Positions 59,159 to 64,000 of a DNA stretch of 64,000 bases are shown piece by piece. Origin of the DNA: Streptococcus suis (GTDB lineage Bacteria; Bacillota; Bacilli; Lactobacillales; Streptococcaceae). Numbering within the stretch: position 1 is the first letter of the stretch; each line of letters opens with the position of its first letter. The stretch covers positions 26,338-90,337 of the forward strand of contig NZ_POJD01000195.1 in assembly GCF_002960445.1 (NCBI RefSeq), given 5' to 3'. The position numbers and the translations under genes are program-made. Below the pieces are notes generated by a model, which had not been told where the DNA came from, made no database searches, and saw nothing but the letters and a program-made list of their open reading frames with translations.

Positions 59159-59189
59159 CAAAAACAGAGGCTGGGTTGCAACCTCTGTG
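59159..59189 (-). terminator. Second terminator between dnaK and dnaJ
   Basis: CACAGAGGTTG and CCTCTGT stem followed by TTTTTGGG on the minus strand. Confidence 0.7.
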
Positions 59190-59286
59190 ATTGGAATCTT
59201 GATTTAATAATGATTTCTATTCTCGAGAAGATAAGAACTGAGTTCGAGCTAAGAACTTCGGAAAAAAGATAACTTTCCTTGTTCTA

Positions 59287-59388
59287 GATACTCAAAGAAA
59301 TTCAAGACTAGGCTAGGCAACTGGACGAAGATTGAACTGGAGTTCATCGAGGAGAGTTAACGAAGCCTAGTGAAGAATTTCGTAGCTC
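59287..59388. repeat. BOX-like element between dnaK and dnaJ
   Basis: Begins GATACTCAAAGAAATTCAAG and ends AAGAATTTCGTAGCTC, with inverted-repeat ends; inner GACGAAGATTGAACTGGAGT resembles the other two copies. The most diverged of the three. Confidence 0.6.
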
Positions 59389-59390
59389 GG

Positions 59391-61464
<2,074 letters not shown>

Positions 61465-61977
61465 CTACTCCGACACTACCACCATAGCAGGTCTCAACAA
61501 GCGTTCATGCAGCTTGTAGCCTTTTTGGAAGACTTGTGCGATGTGTTCTGCTGGGCAATCGTCTGTAGCTGGGACTGTTTGAATAGCCATGTGAAGATTT
61601 GGGTCAAAGACATCTGTTGCGACTTCTTCCACCCCTTCTTCTTTGAGGGCTTGAATCAAGCTTTCTTGAACCATTTCCAAGCCTTTTTTGACATCTTCTG
61701 TCAAGCCTTCAACTTGAAGGGCACGCTCCAAGTTATCCAAACTTGGCAAGATTTTCTTAGCCAAGTCTTGCGAACGGTAACGCTGAATGGTTTGGCGTTC
61801 CTCGTTGGCACGGCGTTGGATATTTTGCATTTCAGCGTGGGCACGGAGGTACTTGTTTTCAAATTCCTCTGCCCGCTCATTTGCCAAATCCAATTCTGAT
61901 TTTTCAGGTGTCTCCACAACTTCTTCTGTTGCTTCAACCTCTTCTACGATTTCTTCGTTTTTGATTTCTTCTGACAA
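61465..61977 (-). CDS. grpE: Nucleotide exchange factor GrpE
   Basis: 170 residues: acidic coiled-coil N terminus ([20 protein letters not shown]), long helix [20 protein letters not shown] and beta domain ending [18 protein letters not shown]. Exchanges ADP on DnaK. The start is TTG at 61977 after AAGGAGAATGCT; no ATG fits better. Lies 12 bases after hrcA. Confidence 0.96.
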   Translation of the reverse strand: MSEEIKNEEIVEEVEATEEVVETPEKSELDLANERAEEFENKYLRAHAEMQNIQRRANEERQTIQRYRSQDLAKKILPSLDNLERALQVEGLTEDVKKGLEMVQESLIQALKEEGVEEVATDVFDPNLHMAIQTVPATDDCPAEHIAQVFQKGYKLHERLLRPAMVVVSE

Positions 61978-61989
61978 AGCATTCTCCTT

Positions 61990-63024
61990 CTAATTGACTT
62001 CGTAATGATTACTACTTAGATAACGGTAGTAATCGGTTAATTTCATAAATAGGACGCGACTGATGATGTTGATCAAACTCATCTGCCTGCGGTAGTTCAT
62101 GTCAACAGGACCAAGCAAACTCATCTGGGCCATGCCCCGATAGGGGATTGGAAAGCGATGATGAATAACTGTCACATCCGCTAGGGCTGGATCACGATGT
62201 TCCGCCACGGAAATGCTGGTCTGCTGGTCTGGAGCCAGGCCCTGTCGCAACTCTGGTGCCAATAACTGAGGGCTATCCAAGAGCTGATAAGTAGCTAGAT
62301 TGCCATAGGTCAGCGAGGCAACTTTTCCACTAATAAAGACCGATTCTTGGAAAAGATTGGCAAAGATGTAATCCATGAGATCCAAGACATTGTCCGTCGT
62401 GGCAAAGTAACGCTGCACCACTTGGGGAACCTCCGTCCGTAGCTTGTAGTGAATGGACAAGACTGTCTGTCCTACGAAGCGCTCATCAACTAAGCGTTTG
62501 AGCACCTCCAAGTCCCTGGACAAAAAGTTTTTAGGAATGGCAAACTGAACGGTGACAGGTTTGGACTGGTCCAAAGTCAAGACTGCCAGGGCATCGTGGC
62601 TACTGAGCTGCACAATGTCAAAGGAAGTCAGCTGCTGACTGGTTGGCTCCACATCTAAAATGACCGAGGTATAGCCTGTCAAATCCGCTAGGACTGTGCT
62701 GGCCCGCTCCAAGATGTCCTCCAGCTTGAAAGCTTCAAAGTCGAAGGCCTTAACCACCTGATAAACATCTTCTTCATTGATGTGTTCCAAATTAAGCGAG
62801 TGGTTGACAAAGTATTGAAAACCAGCCCGACTGGGCATCCGACCGCTTGAAGTGTGAGCCTTTTCCAGCAAGCCCAACTGCTCCAGCTTAGCCATATCAT
62901 TACGAATAGTAGCCGAACTTGAAGCAATCATTTCCTGTAAGGCCTTAGAACCAACTGGCTCATGATGTCGCGTAAACAATTCAACAATCAGATTCAAAAT
63001 ATCATTTTGACGTTGGGTAATCAT
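61990..63024 (-). CDS. hrcA: Heat-inducible transcription repressor HrcA
   Basis: 344 residues from ATG 63024 ([20 protein letters not shown]). Winged-helix N terminus with [44 protein letters not shown] motif and GAF-like dimer domain. It binds CIRCE; two such operators lie upstream. AAAGGAGCGAAG decides the start; the 36 upstream codons run through a BOX element. Confidence 0.97.
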   Translation of the reverse strand: MITQRQNDILNLIVELFTRHHEPVGSKALQEMIASSSATIRNDMAKLEQLGLLEKAHTSSGRMPSRAGFQYFVNHSLNLEHINEEDVYQVVKAFDFEAFKLEDILERASTVLADLTGYTSVILDVEPTSQQLTSFDIVQLSSHDALAVLTLDQSKPVTVQFAIPKNFLSRDLEVLKRLVDERFVGQTVLSIHYKLRTEVPQVVQRYFATTDNVLDLMDYIFANLFQESVFISGKVASLTYGNLATYQLLDSPQLLAPELRQGLAPDQQTSISVAEHRDPALADVTVIHHRFPIPYRGMAQMSLLGPVDMNYRRQMSLINIISRVLFMKLTDYYRYLSSNHYEVN

Positions 63025-63054
63025 CTTCGCTCCTTTCATGAACACTGTTTTAGT

Positions 63055-63164
63055 TACGCTCAATGAAAATCGACAGTAGCCTAGGAAGCGAGGCCGAATG
63101 TAGAACTGTGGTTCACAAAGGCAAGCTGACAACGGTTAGTGTTGATTTTCGAAGAGCGTTAGCA
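63055..63164. repeat. BOX-like element in the hrcA leader
   Basis: Begins ACGCTCAATGAAAATCGACAG and ends TGATTTTCGAAGAGCG; these ends are inverted repeats and match pneumococcal boxA/boxC ends. It lies between the proximal CIRCE, which it touches, and the hrcA start, so it is part of the hrcA mRNA leader. Confidence 0.75.
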
Positions 63165-63185
63165 CTCTATGATGTCGAGTGCTAA
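63159..63185. promoter_or_regulatory. CIRCE operator 1 (start-proximal)
   Basis: Perfect TTAGCACTC-N9-GAGTGCTAA, downstream of the -10. HrcA binding site. Confidence 0.97.
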
Positions 63186-63198
63186 CCTATATACTCCC

Positions 63199-63226
63199 AT
63201 TATACGCCGAAAAAATGGATTGTCAA
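63199..63226 (-). promoter_or_regulatory. hrcA-grpE-dnaK promoter
   Basis: Perfect TTGACA, 16 bases, perfect TATAAT on the minus strand, lying between the two CIRCE elements. SigA-type. Confidence 0.9.
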
Positions 63227-63243
63227 GAGAAAAAACCAAAAAA

Positions 63244-63270
63244 TTAGCACTCTTTTGCTTAGAGTGCTAA
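63244..63270. promoter_or_regulatory. CIRCE operator 2 (distal)
   Basis: Perfect TTAGCACTC-N9-GAGTGCTAA, about 18 bases upstream of the -35. Confidence 0.97.
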
Positions 63271-63290
63271 AAATCAGTCTGAGGACCTAG

Positions 63291-63788
63291 TTACTCTTTT
63301 ACCATACGATAAAAACGGATGCCTAGTAATAATAAAAGCGGAATATAAATGATAGAAATACCTAAGACAAAACCTGGACGCGAACGCAAACTTGTTCCCA
63401 GTAGAATGCCGTACAGTCCCAAAGATGGCAAATAGCGTCTTTGGAAGATTGTTTTCACAAACTCCACTTTATTTTCTCTATCACCATATAATTCAAGCTC
63501 TCCCATCTTCGCAGGTTTCCTAAAAATATTGAAATTTTGGCAGGATACGACAAACTCCCATCCATATTCCTCGTACATATGCAGATAGTTTTCTCTATCT
63601 TTATTTTTTGCTTTCTTGAAATCAACCTGATACACAACCCCTTCTGGCAGGCATTTTTCAAAATGATAAAACAAGAGCCAGCTAATCTTAACTAGTTTCC
63701 ACCCTTGCTGATGCATCTCACTGAGATAGTCTGCTTGCTGACTGAAATCTGTGATAAAAAATACCTTGAACTCTGTCCTAGTCTCCAT
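63291..63788 (-). CDS. DUF2812 membrane protein
   Basis: 165 residues: N-terminal soluble domain (FFITDFSQQADYLSEMHQQGW, typical of DUF2812) and two C-terminal helices (about 112-128 and 137-155). DUF2812 genes usually follow a PadR-type regulator, and here the end of one overlaps the start. Start at the second of two adjacent ATGs, six bases after GGGAG. Its regulator is truncated, so it may be unregulated or read from the IS element. Confidence 0.85.
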   Translation of the reverse strand: METRTEFKVFFITDFSQQADYLSEMHQQGWKLVKISWLLFYHFEKCLPEGVVYQVDFKKAKNKDRENYLHMYEEYGWEFVVSCQNFNIFRKPAKMGELELYGDRENKVEFVKTIFQRRYLPSLGLYGILLGTSLRSRPGFVLGISIIYIPLLLLLGIRFYRMVKE

Positions 63789-63887
63789 CATTTTCTCCCT
63801 TGCTATTTCGATAGAGCCGTTCAATCCGAGCCAATTCTATGTCTAGGATTTCTCGACCTGTTTCTGTTATCCGATAAAACTTCCGCT
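63778..63887 (-). pseudogene. PadR-family regulator, C-terminal remnant cut by IS6 element
   Basis: The minus-strand frame reads RKFYRITETGREILDIELAR and IERLYRNSKGENDGD then TAG; KxYxLTxxGxxxL is the C-terminal part of the PadR winged helix. The frame stops being PadR exactly where the GGTTCTGTTGCAAAG terminal repeat begins. At most 36 codons remain. Confidence 0.8.
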
Positions 63888-64000
63888 GGTTCTGTTGCAA
63901 AGTTTTAAATAAAGAATAAAATCCCTTACGGTATCTATGATTTAAGCTGGGATTCCCAATAATACCTTGATTTCAGTACAGACCGAAAACCCGAAGAGAG
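63888..64000 (-). mobile_element. IS6-family (IS1216-like) insertion sequence, 3' end
   Basis: Starts with the terminal inverted repeat GGTTCTGTTGCAAAGTTTTA and continues into the transposase tail. The other end lies beyond the window, so the target duplication cannot be checked. Confidence 0.9.
63942..64000 (-). CDS. IS6-family transposase, C-terminal end (partial)
   Basis: The minus strand encodes SLFGFSVCTEIKVLLGIPA followed by TAA, the well-known C terminus of IS6/IS26/IS1216-type transposases. The rest, with the DDE catalytic residues, is outside the window. Confidence 0.88.
   Translation of the reverse strand, partial: LFGFSVCTEIKVLLGIPA

Noticed and set aside
63025..63132. N-terminal extension of hrcA to 63132
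   Set aside because: It translates the BOX element and lacks a ribosome-binding site; AAAGGAGCGAAG precedes the accepted ATG.

Overview
The window reads as a low-GC streptococcal chromosome, most likely Streptococcus suis or a close relative. The basis is gene content and order: rimP-nusA-rnpM-ylxQ-infB-rbfA, trmB-ccrZ, ecsAB/hit, tsaE-GNAT-LCP, mecA-rgpG-sufCDSUB and hrcA-grpE-dnaK-dnaJ. The family-level protein sequences, BOX-like intergenic repeats and AT-rich promoters agree. Species is inferred from memory, not from a search. Most genes lie on the minus strand.

Layout. 1-10 kb: start of a lipoate-protein ligase, two convergent envelope proteins of unknown function, a pyruvate (or acetoin) dehydrogenase operon pdhA-B-C-D, a TRIC/UPF0126 membrane protein and a beta-helix lipoprotein. 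10-24 kb: the nusA-infB translation operon, trmB/ccrZ, the EcsAB exporter, hit, the tsaE-GNAT-LCP operon, and fatty-acid kinase fakA with its Asp23-like partner. 24-32 kb: an oligopeptide ABC transporter (A, D, F, B, C) and the D,D-carboxypeptidase dacA. 32-40 kb: the SUF Fe-S operon, rgpG, mecA, uppP. 40-49.7 kb: a fused amino-acid ABC transporter, a small HTH-like protein, an SPFH protein, ilvA, ilvC, ilvN, ilvB. 49.9-55.6 kb: a three-gene envelope-glycan cassette, ilvD, DUF6176, a DUF59 Fe-S factor and a PNPOx-like protein. 55.6-57.7 kb: a decayed patch with an ISL3-type transposase remnant and the 3' end of a large LPXTG adhesin. 57.8-63.3 kb: dnaJ, dnaK, grpE, hrcA under two CIRCE operators. 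63.3-64 kb: a DUF2812 protein whose PadR partner is cut by an IS6-family element running off the window.

How it works together. PDH needs lipoate (lplA) and SUF-type Fe-S clusters feed ilvD, so central carbon, cofactor and branched-chain amino-acid genes are linked. CodY-like boxes near ilvB, ilvD, oppA, oppD and possibly pdhA suggest shared nutritional control of peptide uptake and Ile/Val synthesis.

The most unusual content is non-coding. There are (i) leader repeats ending TTGGTATCTTA at the start codons of pdhD, pdhC and dnaJ, with a partial match at sufB; (ii) two tandem arrays of short hairpins just downstream of sufB (183-bp period) and ilvC (about 50-bp period, with covarying stems); (iii) three BOX-like elements, one in the hrcA leader; (iv) a near-leaderless tsaE promoter; and (v) a 37-codon ORF between sufU and sufB. 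No tRNA, rRNA or CRISPR array was seen.
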